Assembly: GCF_910591885.1 (NCBI RefSeq)
Contig: NC_063271.1
Coordinates: 1,605,001-1,669,000, forward strand
Length of the DNA stretch: 64,000 nt
DNA from: Bombus terrestris
Taxonomy: Eukaryota > Arthropoda > Insecta > Hymenoptera > Apidae
Direction: 5' to 3'
Shown here: positions 28,501 to 42,200 of the stretch, piece after piece
How the letters are laid out: each line of letters opens with the position of its first letter
How positions within the stretch are numbered: the stretch's first letter is position 1
Program-made: the position numbers and the translations under genes
Notes under the pieces: generated by a model
What the model was told of the DNA's origin: nothing
Databases searched by the model: none
Seen by the model: the letters and a program-made list of their open reading frames with translations, nothing else

Positions 28501-31500
28501 AATCTTCGATGGGGAATCGCGAAGAAAAAACCGATCGTCGATGTGGCGATGCGAGAAAACCGATCGCGTCGAGAAACTCTCGTCCTATTCCCGGTCTATT
28601 TCTTTGCGTGGCCGTTATCCGCGGAGGAATCTCGTCCGAAACCGTTTCGCTGTTTTCTCCGGATCCGGGGAAATTTCGTGGGAACGAGCGAACCGGAAAG
28701 ATCGTCGAGCGAAAACGCTTCTCGAGGAAATGTCGCGTAGAATCGTACGACGGAATCGATGGCTGATCTCTTCCGAGTCGCTCCAGCGATTCGTTGGTAT
28801 CGTTGTGTGAAATTTTCCTCCTAGGTGTTATATTTATATCGGGAGAATAGCTGGGAATATACTTGTACGAAAGTGGAGATCCTTAACGTCGGTGAGAGAA
28901 GAAACGTTTCAAACTACGTATACGCGAAGCCACCTGCAAACCGATAATACAAGGAAAATATTTAATAAGTTTAATTACTTCCCGGATTCACGGCGGTTCT
29001 GCCGGAAGTCGGTAAACGAGCGATAGCAATTGTCAGGATAACTGTCGGAACAAAAGGCAAGGAACGCGTTAATTGCGGTTTCGGTTCGAATGGAATCGCG
29101 AAACTTTCCTGGGTGATCGGATGAATGGAAAGGACGCAAAAAGGAAAAAGAGAAAAGAATGGACAGGGAAAATTAATTTCCTTAACGAGATTTCGAGCCG
29201 CGCGATTAAACGTGGCAGAGACGTGGACCGCGATATTCCAGCGAGGATAAATTACACGTGGAGCGTGGAGAGGTTCCTCGCGACGAGCGGTAGATCCGGC
29301 GCAAGCAAAAAACGTGGAAAAAAAGCTTATAGAGGAAACGGCCGATAAAAATGGCCAAGTTCTTCGCGTCTAAGGAATCCCGCTTGGCAAGGTCGGGAAA
29401 CGACCTAGCCGCCGGCTATGGCACTCTTTTGCCTTCGTATTGGTACGCGAACGTGCATCTATTTCCACGAGTGCTCGCGCTAGAAAGACGACCTAACCCC
29501 TCTTCGCCTCGTTTCGTGTCGATCGCGATACGAACCAGCGGCTTGCTACCAATTAATTGGAAATTTACAAAACTCGAGAAAACCGCAAAGCGAGCGAATG
29601 AAGCAACGCCTATCGTATCGGCTATCTGTCTGCGACGCAAAGAGTAGGAATATCTGTAGGCGAAATATGCAATTTCAACGGCCCTGGCCGATATTGTTCG
29701 AAGAATAAACTGGGAAAGCCGAAGATTAACGTAGCTGAGTTTCCAGATCGACTTTGTTATTCGATTACGCGTGCGTTCCAATAATCTTACATAACGTCGT
29801 GGAAGTGGCGGAATCGCGTTCTGCGATCGCCTGGCAACGGTCGAGGCAAAGCGGACTATCGAGAACGTCCAGACGATTCCGTTTTTCACCTGCAAACTAG
29901 CTGTAACCAGGCTGTAAATCGTTGACGGCCGATGGAAACTCGGATGCGAATTTTAATTACGCCTTTCTCTCTGGCTCGTAGATAGAACTGTCGCTTTCGA
30001 ACACGGATCCTGGCATTGTTCCGCGAGAACCGCTGTCTACCGTTCCTCTCCGATGGACACGTTGAACCTTAACGAGGTTGCAGCGATACCGATATTGTTA
30101 ATTGTTCGATCAAACAACCGCCGGTACGCTGTTAATTCTCGCAGCGTGGTCTATCGTTCGATCTCACCGCGCTGCGGAGCAAGTTCGACTCGTTAGCGAT
30201 CGGAAATCGCACGCAAATATTTGCAGCAAATATGGGCGATCGCCGAGCTAGAGGGAATCGCGCGACCTTTCCGGTCAGAGCTATAGGGTTATCGTTTCGC
30301 CAAGCAAGTTTAGAGCGGTTATCGGAAACCGCTCGAATTCGTCGAATAATGCGAAGAGTTTCGCCGCGCTCTGTGCGCGCCGTGCGAGACTGAAATACTG
30401 TCGCCTCGCTTGTGTTTTCGTCGCGTTCGACGTCACGCTCCGAATGGAAATTTCAAATGGAAATAATCTCCGAACGACTCTCTCGGCGTCGAGAGATTTA
30501 CTCGAATTTGTATTCGCACAGGGACACCTGGCAAACAGAGAGTCGGAGGTTACATCGGTAGTCGCGTGAAGACGTTTCTCTCGCAAACTGCGTTAACCCT
30601 CGTTTAAATATCGAACGAGTTACACGACGCGGCGTATCGGGAGGAGAGCTCGTGAAATTTACAGCGCGAGGTCGGTAGCGAAACGTTCGAGGAAAGCCGA
30701 TAAAATCGGTTCGTTCGCGCACAGCAGCAGTTAGGATAATTAGCTAGAAGCTAGAGTCGCGGTGAGACGAAGGAAATTAAGTTGGCACGATCGGATGGTT
30801 CGCTCTCGCGTTTTCGATACCGGTCGGAGTCCGTTTCAATTTTCCAGGTCTAGGAAAACGTCGCCGATGAATCTGAAACATCTTTTCGATCGATCGTACA
30901 AAGCACGCCCTTGTCCCGTTGTGCTTTAGAACGCTTCGATATTCTATGCGGAGAGCGTTCACGCGACAGGTTATTGGAACGCGACGTCGCTCGATTTCCA
31001 TTTATTTCTACCGTGTATTATCGTCCAGAAGGCCACTCGATCGTCCTCTTTGACGCATCGCGCGCGTCACGTTGCCGCAAAACGCGGCGTACGTTACTTT
31101 TTAGCGAACCAACCGTTCTTTCTCGGTAGACGGTTCTAATCAAGTTTCAGCAAAATTCTCTTGCAAAATTTAGCGAACCAACCGTTCTTTCTCGGTAAAC
31201 GATTCTAATCAAGTTTCAGCAAAATTCTCTTGCAAAATTTAGCGAACCAAGCGGGTCGCACCGATGAAACTCAAAGCTGAGATCGTTTCCACTCTCGTCG
31301 AAGTTTCTCGTGCCAAACGCAATATTTGACGCAACTTCCAGTAGCTTTGGAAGAACTTGCGGCAAAAGCCAATCGATAAACGATCTTAGGAGAAGGCAAC
31401 TTAATAAATGGTAGGACGAAGAGGTAAGTGCAAGAGGTGAAAGCAAGAACGTCGTCTGGAATGTTTTTAAATCGACGGTAAACGTCGCCAGCGATTCTCC

Positions 31501-32751
31501 TTACCTGTAAAGGCGAATTGACACAAGGAATTACTCGAGAAGACTATTAAGTCGACTCTGTCTGTCGAAGATGAAACAGGAGGATTCTCGGAAGACGCCG
31601 GCTGTTCCCGTGGAAGTACTCGAGGCTAATTGCCTTGGAGCTCGATCAGCATCTTCCCTCGGGGAGGGTACATTACGGCGCGAGAAGGAGGCACGCGTTT
31701 CTTCATAAATCTTCATTCGCGAGGTGTCGTTAGCCTGTAAAATAAAACGGGCAGCGTGCGCCAACGAATGATTAATCGCAACGGACGTCGTTTGTTACGC
31801 GGACACCACGGAGAAAATAGTAACACGGTTGCGTAATCCGAGTCTCGCGTTGTTTGGACTCGGCAAATTACGCGGACGTGTCTAACGTGGCAAGACGCGA
31901 CGAGAACAACGTCGCGACCGGCCGACGATCATTTTTTAACCCCCGTTTCGCGTTTCGTCTCGTCTCGTTTCATTCCCTGCCGATCTGTCCCGTTAGCAAG
32001 GTTGCTCTCCTGTCCGTGTCACGGCGAAGATTAACGCGCCACCACATTCATCACCCTCTATCTCGTAACTTTCTACTTGGAACAACGACGAAAGACCGGC
32101 ATCTCGACTCTTAATCGATCGTTATCGTCAGGTTTGCCGCGGTGCTTCGCCGTTGCGTTGTTTATCGGAAGAAAAGTTTCTTCTATCGCTTTCGTCGAAT
32201 TACGTCGTCGAGGTTTTGCCAAAGGATATTAAATTGGATATTTGCCACGACTCGCTACCAAGCATTTCGCGTTACGTCTCTCCGCGTAATTAGATCGCCG
32301 GTACGATCTATCCGGTAGGAACGACGCTTTGCCTCACCGTTCCAATTCCATCGACGAAAAAGATTCTTCTGTAGAACGCGAAGACTCGAGAAACGATATC
32401 AACAGCTGGCTGAAAATGTAGCGCAGTCGCGTAATTAGGAAAGAAGGAGAGTCGTTTATGGCGCGGAATGCAAACGACTTTGGATGGCGCGTAACTATCG
32501 CCAGTTAGATGAGATCTAGAAGAGTGCCAGGGTCGTTCTACGGCCTCCTATTCCCGATCGAGACACTCGCCGACCGATTTTTATTTCTTCGTTTTCGCGA
32601 CGACCGTGCGTCTCGAGAACGCGTCTACAGCGATCGCGTAATAACTTGTGGTCGGAGAAGCGGTAGACTGACTCGTTTCCAGCCAATTCGTTCGTTTCCC
32701 GCATTTATTTCCCTCGCCCGGTTCTCTCCTTCCATTTGTTATCCTTTCACG
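25567..32751. other. Non-coding stretch between the LTR and the candidate first exon
   Basis: No gene is supported. An open frame without a start codon at about 25691-26257 has an acidic, protein-like stretch (see findings). A 69-bp tandem duplication lies at 31101. A good isolated donor sequence, GAAGAG|GTAAGTG, is present at 31423/31424 with no recognisable exon before it. Confidence 0.5.
31101..31251. repeat. 69-bp tandem duplication, about 2.2 copies
   Basis: The motif TTAGCGAACCAACCGTTCTT recurs at 31101 and 31170, and its first part again at 31239, giving an exact 69-bp period. Copies 1 and 2 differ at only two visible positions (GGTAGACGG versus GGTAAACGA), so the duplication is recent. 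Confidence 0.9.
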
Positions 32752-32783
32752 ATGACAAGGCGTGCGCCTGTTTCTTGTTACAG
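32752..32783 (+). CDS. Candidate distal first coding exon of the coiled-coil gene
   Basis: ATG at 32752 has A at -3. The segment encodes MTRRAPVSCY plus two bases and ends in a textbook donor, ACAG|GTGAGTCA (32783/32784). The phase (two leftover bases) is exactly that required by the exon at 53704, which has five open codons before its first ATG. Agreement of phase alone has a one-in-three chance, and the implied intron is 20.9 kb. The same site also reads as an acceptor joined directly to a donor, i.e. a recursive-splicing point. Confidence 0.22.
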
Positions 32784-33941
32784 GTGAGTCAGGACACGGG
32801 GAATTTTTCCGACATTCCTTCGGTCGACAGGTGTGAGTAACGGCGGTTCGAGTTTCCAGCTTTCCCCAAACCGACGATGCTTCTCAAGCTCGTCGCACGG
32901 TCAGTAAAGACAAGTAAAACAAGTGCGTGTCTCGGTCGATTCTTTTCGATTCCAGCAACGTGCGAAGCAAATGTTTTTTCGTCTGTAACTGGATCCGTTC
33001 TGGCGATGTTAAAATATCGTTAAAATTTCGTTAAAATTTCAATGAGATCGAAAAGGTCAAAGTCGCGGAGAGAAGAAAAGCAGTGCGGCTGTACGCAAAT
33101 TACGCGGCGAAAGTGCGACAACTCGATAGCGAATTGGCAGACGGTACGTTCGTATTAGGACTCGCTTCTTCCGCTCTACGACTTGGTGCGTATAACGGGC
33201 AGGAAACTACGAGCGTGTACATCCGGAAGCGTTGATGCGCTCAATGCCTCCCTTCCGGTGCTACTATGTAGTCGACGTTGCGGACGAGGCGAACAGAGGC
33301 GGCCCATCGACGACGGCGCCCGGCGTCGCTGCTACCACCTGCCTCTCAGCCTGCTACGCAGATGGCGGTAGTCGTCGGTCGACCGAAACTTACCTACCAT
33401 CCTCTTTACCCAATTCCCATACGGAATCGTGCATTACCGTTCCGGAATAAATTTTCATTTTACTCGTTTCGAGAATTCGACGGTTCCATCTGTAAATCTA
33501 GAAAAGACTCTTGGCCAGGCAACACGGTGGTACTCTATCGTCGTTTCTATGTATAAATGCGAGATATACTTTTCACGCAAAGTTCCTCTGCGAATACTCC
33601 GAGAATGAAACTGTTCCAGCAAACGCAGGTGTCTCGTGGAACGAAAAATTACGCGCATGGTTGGAAACGCGAAAAACGCACGTAAACAAGCATCGATCTA
33701 TTTAATTTATCGCCAGGAAGTCGCTCGACCGCGACTCAAAGCGTACGTTTTTACGCGAACCAGCGCATCGTAATTTCGCGTAAAAAGTAGCAGAGTGAAT
33801 TAAAAGTAAAAGGATATAAAGAAAAAAGGTAGAAAGGTAGGCGAAGAACCGGACAGAAAAACGGTTTACGACGGTCGTGCTTAAAATGCCGAGTGCTCGG
33901 AAAATTAGGAGTCTGGCTTCATCGGCGTAATGCGCTCTCCT

Positions 33942-33968
33942 TCTCTCTCTCTCTCTCTCTCTCTCTCT
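33942..33968. repeat. (TC)n microsatellite
   Basis: About 13 uninterrupted TC units. Confidence 0.95.
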
Positions 33969-35030
33969 TTATGTCTCAGCGTGATAAATTTCATTTAGCT
34001 GTGTGCCGCGCATAGCGTGCGTGAACGGTGAACAGAGAGCGTTTCACTCGGACGCTGCTTTAACGCGTCGACGAAGCAACGATGAGAATTTGCAAACCGC
34101 GTTGTCCGTGATGAAACCGTGAATTCGCACGAGTTTCGTCGGGGTGTGAATTACATTAATCGCAATATACGTTCGCACGCGTGGCTCGCGTTGAAAAATA
34201 ACCGCACGCTGAAATCTCGCCACTCCGTTCTGCGCGAGTGAAATTTTTCAAACGCGAGTTATTTTTCCTAGCCGATCGTGAAAACGGCTCCGTCGCGATA
34301 CGAAGCTGGTAAAATCGTCGAGCGCTTCGAGGTCGACCGTACGCGCGTATCTCGACGAAGAGTTAACGTATTTTTGATAATAATTAATGTTTTCGATAAC
34401 TGGGAATAAACTGGCCGTAGGAAAAAGCAAAATATCGCGTGTAGATGCGTTTCCAGTTGGATCACGCGCAACTTTACATCCGTGCAAATATAGAGGAACA
34501 ACGAGTAACCGGATATGCCAGTCGATCCGTTGCTACTTTCCATCGGCAAACGTATGGCAGAAAAACGACTGGCCTGCGCGCACGAGCAAACCTTAATTAC
34601 ACAACATACTCGATTAATTAATATGACCGCGTTTGTTTCCTGTTCGTTCGCCGACCCTCGGAGTTTCGTCCTCTACCGCAAACAAAAGCCGACAAAAACC
34701 ACAACGATTCGCCGATAGTCGACGCGACAACAGGGAGTGTTTTCATCTTTTTTACCATCGGACCCGGTGACGTCCTTTTGGCCAGACCAGAGCATACGCG
34801 ACTGTTTTATTTTATCGATGAGAAAAAAAGCGCGTGCCTTGCTATTTATTTCCATTGCTCTCTCCTGTCCTTTCTTCTGTCCGGCGCTCTATGGGACGCG
34901 GTACCTATAAAATCACGTGTTTGTAATTCGACGGAACGTTAATTCCATCGGTTCGCGTTTGTCAACGATACATTATAGATATCGATGTTATTACCATATT
35001 TCGGGTGGAATTAGGCGAGTGCCCGCGAGA

Positions 35031-35058
35031 CCCAACGTGTCCCAACGCGTCCCAACGT
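35031..35058. repeat. Three 10-bp direct repeats
   Basis: CCCAACGTGT, CCCAACGCGT and CCCAACGTTA occur head to tail, a short imperfect minisatellite. Confidence 0.8.
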
Positions 35059-38000
35059 TAATGCAAACGCGTAATTGTACCTGTCGAAATTCGCTCGGCC
35101 CCTCGTCCCTCGCTCCTCGTTTCTCCGCCCTGATCCATCGAATCGCGCTTACCCATCCGCATCGTCGAAAATTCCGAAAGCGTGTTGCACCCGTTTTTTG
35201 TTTCGCGTTTCTATGCCGCGTCGACGCGTTTCGAAACGTAACTACGTTTGTCGAATATTTGGAAATTAATCGCGGGCAATGGCGCGATTTTTTACTAGCA
35301 AAAAATTCCAAGTTCGCGAAACGAGTTCTCCGCACGGATTTCTCGCGTCTCGGATGCCTACCTACGGTTGCAATTTCGCGGAAAATCTTTGTCGCCCTGC
35401 GTGTCCCTTCCCATCTCGCGCAAATATCTCCACAAAGGATTTCGTTTCGCGACGAATGCGAGTTCCCTCGTTCACTCGTCCCTGCTCTCTTTTCACGACT
35501 GTATTCAATTTGTCTGTCTTACCCGAGACTGGTATTTCTCATCCTCCTCGGGTTTTCTCGTTTAAACGATTCTACGATAGTTTCACGTATGAGCACGAAC
35601 GACCCAACGAAATGCTTTCGTTGATTTAAGAATTCGCAGGCACGTTCGAGATGCTTCTATCGTACGGGAAAGTACGTACGCGATACACCGACTCCACCTG
35701 CGAATGTGATTTCCGCGAAGAACACTCCGAAGGTACGAAACAGGGGCATCCTGTTGAAGTTTAAAAACGAACGTATGTTTCTTACGAGGAACTGATTTTT
35801 CAAACTTTGACGTTACGTCGCGATGCATAAAACTACTGCCTAGACGCTGTCGCGTATCTGCAACGCGCGTTTCCCAACGAGAAATTCAGCTCGTCTCTGG
35901 AGCAAAAGAGGAACGTCGCGCGTGCAAAGGGCCGAGCGTTTGATTCGCGCGTTCCAATTCATCTGCATTTACAGGCTGAAAGTGGAACATCCTGCACATC
36001 GGGTGAGACGAAAAATCGCGAATACGGAAAACACGCGACGTTACGTGCAGAATAGCTCCACGAAGCTGGATCCACGCTCGTCCCGAAAGACGACGAGATC
36101 GCCAGTGTTCGCGTCACTCGAGCACACCGTTTAATAGTCTTTTCGAGCGTCGAAACGCAGTCATTTTTTCTTTGTCTCTCGAAGCCGTTCGGGTAACGGA
36201 CCGTGTGTGCGTAGGGAAGAGATTCTCTGATTTACGAGCGCGAGACGCGCGTCAAACTCGGCCATAAATTACGAGCATGCGAACCGAAAACACTAACGGT
36301 TTCGAGCGCCATTTTTGTACAGCCGATGGCACGACCGACACTCTGGATAGTCTCTGGACGAATCGAACGCCGCGATCTTCCATCGTTCCCTGCATCGCGA
36401 GCAATCGATAACCTTTTGGAACCGCTGAACGCGACGGATTGATCGTTTAACCGATGAAAGCACGACGCGACGAGGACAAGACGATCGAATATCGACGTGC
36501 TCGTTCGTCAGTCGGTTCGAGTCGACGCTCCACTCGACGAGGTAATTAACGTCGAGTTACGGTACTGTACACGGGTCGGTCACTTAGCTGCCAGTCAAGA
36601 TCCTAGACGACCGGACAAATCGTCGGAACAAAGCGGAGTTGTCGACGAAACGGCGCAAGATTTCGATAAAACGCGTAAAACGAGAGATTCGATCGGATAC
36701 GTGGGTCGTAACGTCGGTCCGACAGTCATGTGCAAATGGTTGGCTGCATGCGATTTGGAAATTTGCCCGGCGTCGATCAGTCTATTCTACACCGCGTGTT
36801 CGTGTATTTTTAAGTCATAGCTTCTTCCTGATGCAGCGATGACGAAGCGAGGTTGTTTTTATTAAGCACTACCGCGGAAAGTTTCGCGTTCCATCGATCG
36901 TTCTCTATCGTTTCAAGATAGTCCGATGCGGTTGCTGCGGTTCGACGAGTCCAAGCTCTCGCGGTGATTAAGCGTTTCGCCAGCTTCTCTATAGGGCGTG
37001 TTCCTCTTTGGCATCTGATTACAGTTTCCGTCGAGGGATGCTCGTCTTGCATTATCCATTCGTCAAATTGCCCCGAATAATTTCCATTCCAAAACGATGG
37101 TACGCTCGTTCGACCGCCATTTCGCTCGCTTCGTTTATTCGTTTCATCGAAGCGTACGCATCTTATCGCAAAAATAGCTCCATTCTTAAGCTCGCACGTC
37201 CCTTTCGGAAGGGACACGCTTCTGGACGACGATCTAATAAAATTACAGGTCGATGCTCCGCACGGAAAGCGTCGCATTTCGCGTAATGGTTTTTCGTCAG
37301 CTCGGAGATATTTCACGTTCCCGCAGCTTGATTTTCCGACGTGGCGGACTGAAAGCAGGGTGGACGATATCGGCAATGGATCACGGTAAGGGGCCGATAT
37401 TTTCGACGTCAATTTGCAAACGGGCCGAAATTTCCGCGCGCGATTTCCTCGGTATCCCAGAGCTGCGCAATCTCTGCAGGAAGCGACGTCGTTTTGAATA
37501 AATATCATCGGCGTTGTTGGTAGTTGCGGGCTAACGACGATAAGGCGGTTAACGGAGGACATAAAAATAAAATGGTCGCTTTACGAGCCGTGTTAAATAC
37601 GTTGTCACCAACCATCGACCATTGCCGCACCGATGTTTTCCCATCGTCGAATCGATTCAACCGGTTGATTCGACGTCGATTTTAGCCTAATACGATTAGG
37701 TCATCGAACGAGCCGCGATTCTTATCCTGGTTCGTAAATTTGATAAGAAAACGTTTCAGCGCTGAGATGTTCGATAATTTATTAGTCGTTTATATCGTTT
37801 ACGCTTAGAAAATTGACAACGTTTCCGAGAGAAAAGCTTCGATAAATTAAAAATTTATTAAATTGCATAATTGAAGAATCGAGACGATATTGGTCGTTCA
37901 TTGAACACGTAGTTGTACGCGAACGATTATTTTATTTGTTAACAAATGGTAAATAATTTCGCGTACTAAACGATCCGTAGCGCCGAAAAGATTAAAAATA

Positions 38001-38551
38001 TTCGATCGTCAAATCATGAACGTTTCGTATTTCGATAATACGACGCTGCCAAAATTGTATGGCACGCCGCCATAAATGTTTGAAAAAGACATCGGGCTGG
38101 ACCGTCGAAAGACTATGGATCGATTGAAAAAGAAAGATTCGCATAATAAACGTTGCATAGCAGACGATTATCGATCGGTCGATGATTCGTCGCGATGCTG
38201 CTCGCGACGTCTTAGGTACATTTGTGTCGGCGTACCGATCGTCGTGTCACGTTTGATCGACATTCTCCGAATCGCGACGGGGATGCCGCGAATCCCTTTA
38301 GCCTGCGCGAATCTTGCGCTCGGAATGACGCTTCAAGAGCGATTATGCGACGCCTCGGTGCTGGCGACTCGAAACTCGCTGCCCTTATCGCTCGATGCGT
38401 GTCACCGAGTATTATGGAACTCGACAGAATTTCCCGTGGGATTGGGTCTGGCTGATGTAAGACGGCTGAGATTACCTTCCTCGAGAGAAGGATTAAAACA
38501 TCCGCCGTGTTCAGCGTCGCTGATAGCCGGTTCATTTTCAGGGGAAGGGGC

Positions 38552-38567
38552 GTGTGTGTGTGTGTGT
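38552..38567. repeat. (GT)n microsatellite
   Basis: Eight GT units. Confidence 0.9.
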
Positions 38568-39250
38568 TTGGAGAAGATAAACGACTCGAGATTGTCGCGA
38601 GACACGATCGATCGAAACTAAGGAAAACTGTGAAATCGGCTAAGACCACGTAGTAGTTTCATCGTCCGTCGTTCTACGTTTCGTTCGTTTCTCTTTGCAA
38701 CTTTCTTAAAACGAATAAATAGTCTTGCAAAGTACGACCAGCGAACTACGGTGTTAATGGTCTTAAGCGGTTAAGATCCTCGGAACGATCTTAGGTTTAA
38801 TTCAGCCACTACCCGGCACAGAGAAATCGATTCATTGCGGTTGAAGGAAAAAGTCGATGGGTTACTCGGTCGTTTGGTGTTCCTATCCTGATACGGTTGG
38901 ATGAACGTGCACAATGGGCACAACCGCGGAAATGAAAATAGAGCCCGTTCGATCATCGCCGGAATTCGTGAACGACGCTTTCGATGAAATCGGTTATCTC
39001 CGCTGCGAGTAAGAAGCGTGCGTCTCCCTTAACCGACAGACGGTTGAAGCGTTAATCGCGTATTCCATGAAAATAGTAACCACGTGCAATCGTTGGAACC
39101 GTTTCTCTTTCGACGAGAACAATCCTACAAAACGAGATGTAATTCCAAGATTAAGGACCCCGATAATGGTTCGACCTGAACAAATCGGATAAGTGAGAAG
39201 TTCTAATTTGAAGAAGCGACTGGTTACGATTGCATGAAATATAGAGAATA

Positions 39251-39288
39251 GAGCGAGCGAGCGAGAGAGAGCGAGAGAGAGAGAGAGT
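39251..39288. repeat. (GAGC/GA)n microsatellite
   Basis: Compound repeat of GAGC and GA units. Confidence 0.9.
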
Positions 39289-42200
39289 GGAGGGTGTGGT
39301 GCAGTACGAGGACAAAATCGACGGTCGTTGACTTTACCTCGAGAATCGCTAATGCACTTGACAACTTGCCGAGTCTGCCTCGAAGGTGAGTTTATACGCG
39401 GAGAAAGTTTGGAGAAGCCCGTACGACTCGCGAGTATTCTCCGTTTTCGTCCGGTGAAACGCTCTCGCGGAATTTTGCAACCCTTGGCTCCGAGAAGTTT
39501 GACCGCGTCGAGCCACCGCCTTTCAGGGAGCTCCGTTGTCAGCGTATAATATATGCATTCGCATGGAACGCGCTTCTTTCACCGCATTGACAGCGGCGAC
39601 GAAAATGAAAAATACGCTTTCCATCGTCGACTATTCGCTGCATATACGGTTACGCGAACCGAATGACACAGTTATGTGCACGAAATCCGATGCTCAACCG
39701 TCTATGCGGATATACGGAAGTTACTTTTCAAGCTGAAGCGGCTTTTCAGGTTGTCACCCGTGTATTATCCGCCTTGTAAAAACCTGGCTTCTCGGATAAT
39801 TAGGCGCGCAGGTGGCATTTAATTACTCGGCGGACGAAAATCCTTTTCGCATTTCCATTTGCCGCTTCAACGACTCCTCTTGGTTTAAAGGCGATCAACT
39901 AGTACGTTCATCTTGGTTTCAACAGAATTCAAAAGCGAATCGCGAAGAAAGACGAGATCTTGCAACGAACCAGCCAAATAGATTCGGAGTATGCACGTAG
40001 ACTTGGCAAACGGAGAGGATGCTGACCTCGGTTAGGCAATTTAATAAATCGAAGATTGTTTCAGCCTCTCGACACGCGGAAGCGACTAACTTTTCCTTCT
40101 TTTCTCTCCGATCGTGTCTTGTTTTCCAGCATGGCGAAACAAAGGCAACGTAACTTTAGGAAGAACGAGCCTATCGATCGTCTAGCCAATTTCAGCAAGT
40201 CGATATTTTCCATAATATTCCTGGTTACTCCTGTTTCGTTGTTCCGATAAACTTGTTGGTCGCTTGGTGAGAATGACGCTGTTTGGCGCGTTGTGGAAGG
40301 AGTCGGCGATGGTTCCTTGCATTCGCCGCAACGAGGATGTATTACCGTCGTTATTGTTATCGCGGGAATCGGTAGGAGGTGGGAATCGGTAGAGGAGGAA
40401 AACGAGGGCTGGGAGGGGCGTCGGGACGCTGCCGGAGGAGGTTGTCGAGCAGCTGCAGCCGATGTCCGCCGGTCGGGGCTTGCAAATACGACGCACATGT
40501 AGTATCGGCGAATATTCGGCCGCGGCAGTTGCGCGGCGAACGTGCACGAAAGCGGTCGCGAAACGCGCTCCGACTCGACCTTTTCGCGCGTTCTTTTCTC
40601 CCTGTCGCCCTTCCGTTTCACCGGTCGCGAAACGTCGTTTCGTCCGCGAGTAGACTGGCAAACGGTTGAACGTAGACGCTTGGGGAAAGAAACGGAAACA
40701 GCGATACGAGCAATTCTGTGAAGAAGGGCGAGGCTAAGACTAAAGGGCCGTTTAAATTTAGCGAAGAAACGCAGACGGAGCCAACGAGAGGAAGTTCGAC
40801 GTGGCGTTCCGCTGGAAACTCTCGGATGAGAAATATCGTCGAGTATCGAGTTTGCACTTCGTTTCGATCGAACGCGCAAAGTCGAGCGTGAATATCACTT
40901 TGATTTTCGAGTTTCGATGCAAGTTCTCGGTGCATTCGTCGAATGGTGAAGTGGAAGCGATTTTAGTTGGCGAAATAGTATATCGAGACGATATACGGCT
41001 GAACGATCGTTCGGCTGTGCAACGATTCGCCTCGTATCGGAACACGGCAGTGGACGTTAAAAATGATCCGCGCGACAAAGATTGCCGGAGGTATAAAAGC
41101 ACTCGGGAGAATCAAAAAACCGCCGTGATTCGCGGTCGAATCGGGGAAGCAATTAAAAATCCTTGGAACTACGTTATCGGACACCGATAACCACGAAAGC
41201 CGAGTTCCGTAAAGAGAGAAACGAAAAATTCGAACGTCTAGAGCGCGCGTCAACGTGGCGTCGCGAGGAATCTCATCGAGAATCGAAGAACGCCTTGCGC
41301 ACGTTTGCGAGAACCTTCTATTTAACACGACGTTGGTCACGTCCAGAGCGCGAGCCACGATATAATCGTTCGCAATCTTATCGCGGTAACTTTGCAGCGA
41401 GGAAACGCAGCTGGCCCGTTCAATTTTCTTCTATTCCGAGTTCCCGCTGCTTCTTCTTCGAGACTACCACGGAGACCGATACGAACGAGGGGAACGAGAG
41501 AAGAGAAGGTTATTCGACCTGTCCCGATTGAAATTAACGTCACGTCCGCAGCTCCCCGCGTCCTTCCGCGCTTTGTTCGCAACGACTCACGTTGGCTGAG
41601 CGATTCCGCTGTTTTATACAAAATTCACTGTCCGCCCTGAGATCGTCGTCTCTTCTCGCTCAGGTCGCTCCGCGGGTCATCCTATCTACGTCCGGTCTGA
41701 GTTTCTTTCTTCCGCCTCGAGTAAAATAACCGAAATTCCTGCTCATCGCCGTTTTCTATCCTTTCGCTCGTCTTTTTTCCACCTTCTTCCTCTCTCCAGT
41801 AATACACTCGTCTCGGTGGTTGCCGTTTCGCAAGGTTTCAGCTTCCGTTGAAAACGCAAGCATTCGGCTTCCGCTGAAAACGCAAGGATATCACGGTTAT
41901 CTTTGGTATTTACTTTTCAGCTGAATTTTCCTTCCTTGGTTTTCTCGTCGAAATTCTCGTAGAATCAGATTATCTTCCAACTATACGAGCCTTCATAAGC
42001 TAAACTACGTTGAACCTTTTAGTATTCGTAACGCGCAAACGAAAGATAATTCGATACACAGTCGATGCATACTCGATGCCTTCGTTTATCGCGACTGTCG
42101 AGTACATTCTGTCGTCCGTGTATATTTTCTTCTAATCTCGTCGCGTCTTTCACGCTCGACGACGATCTCGATATTCCGTTTGTACGCGAAGTTCGCTTTT

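Noticed and set aside
36810..37562. 250-codon minus-strand frame
   Set aside because: Random-looking composition, no family resemblance, no splice context.
40061..40879. 272-codon minus-strand open frame
   Set aside because: Arg/Ser/Pro-rich low-complexity composition, open on the other strand as well, no recognisable motif.
41092..41099. TATAAAAG box
   Set aside because: No initiator about 30 bases downstream and no gene attached.
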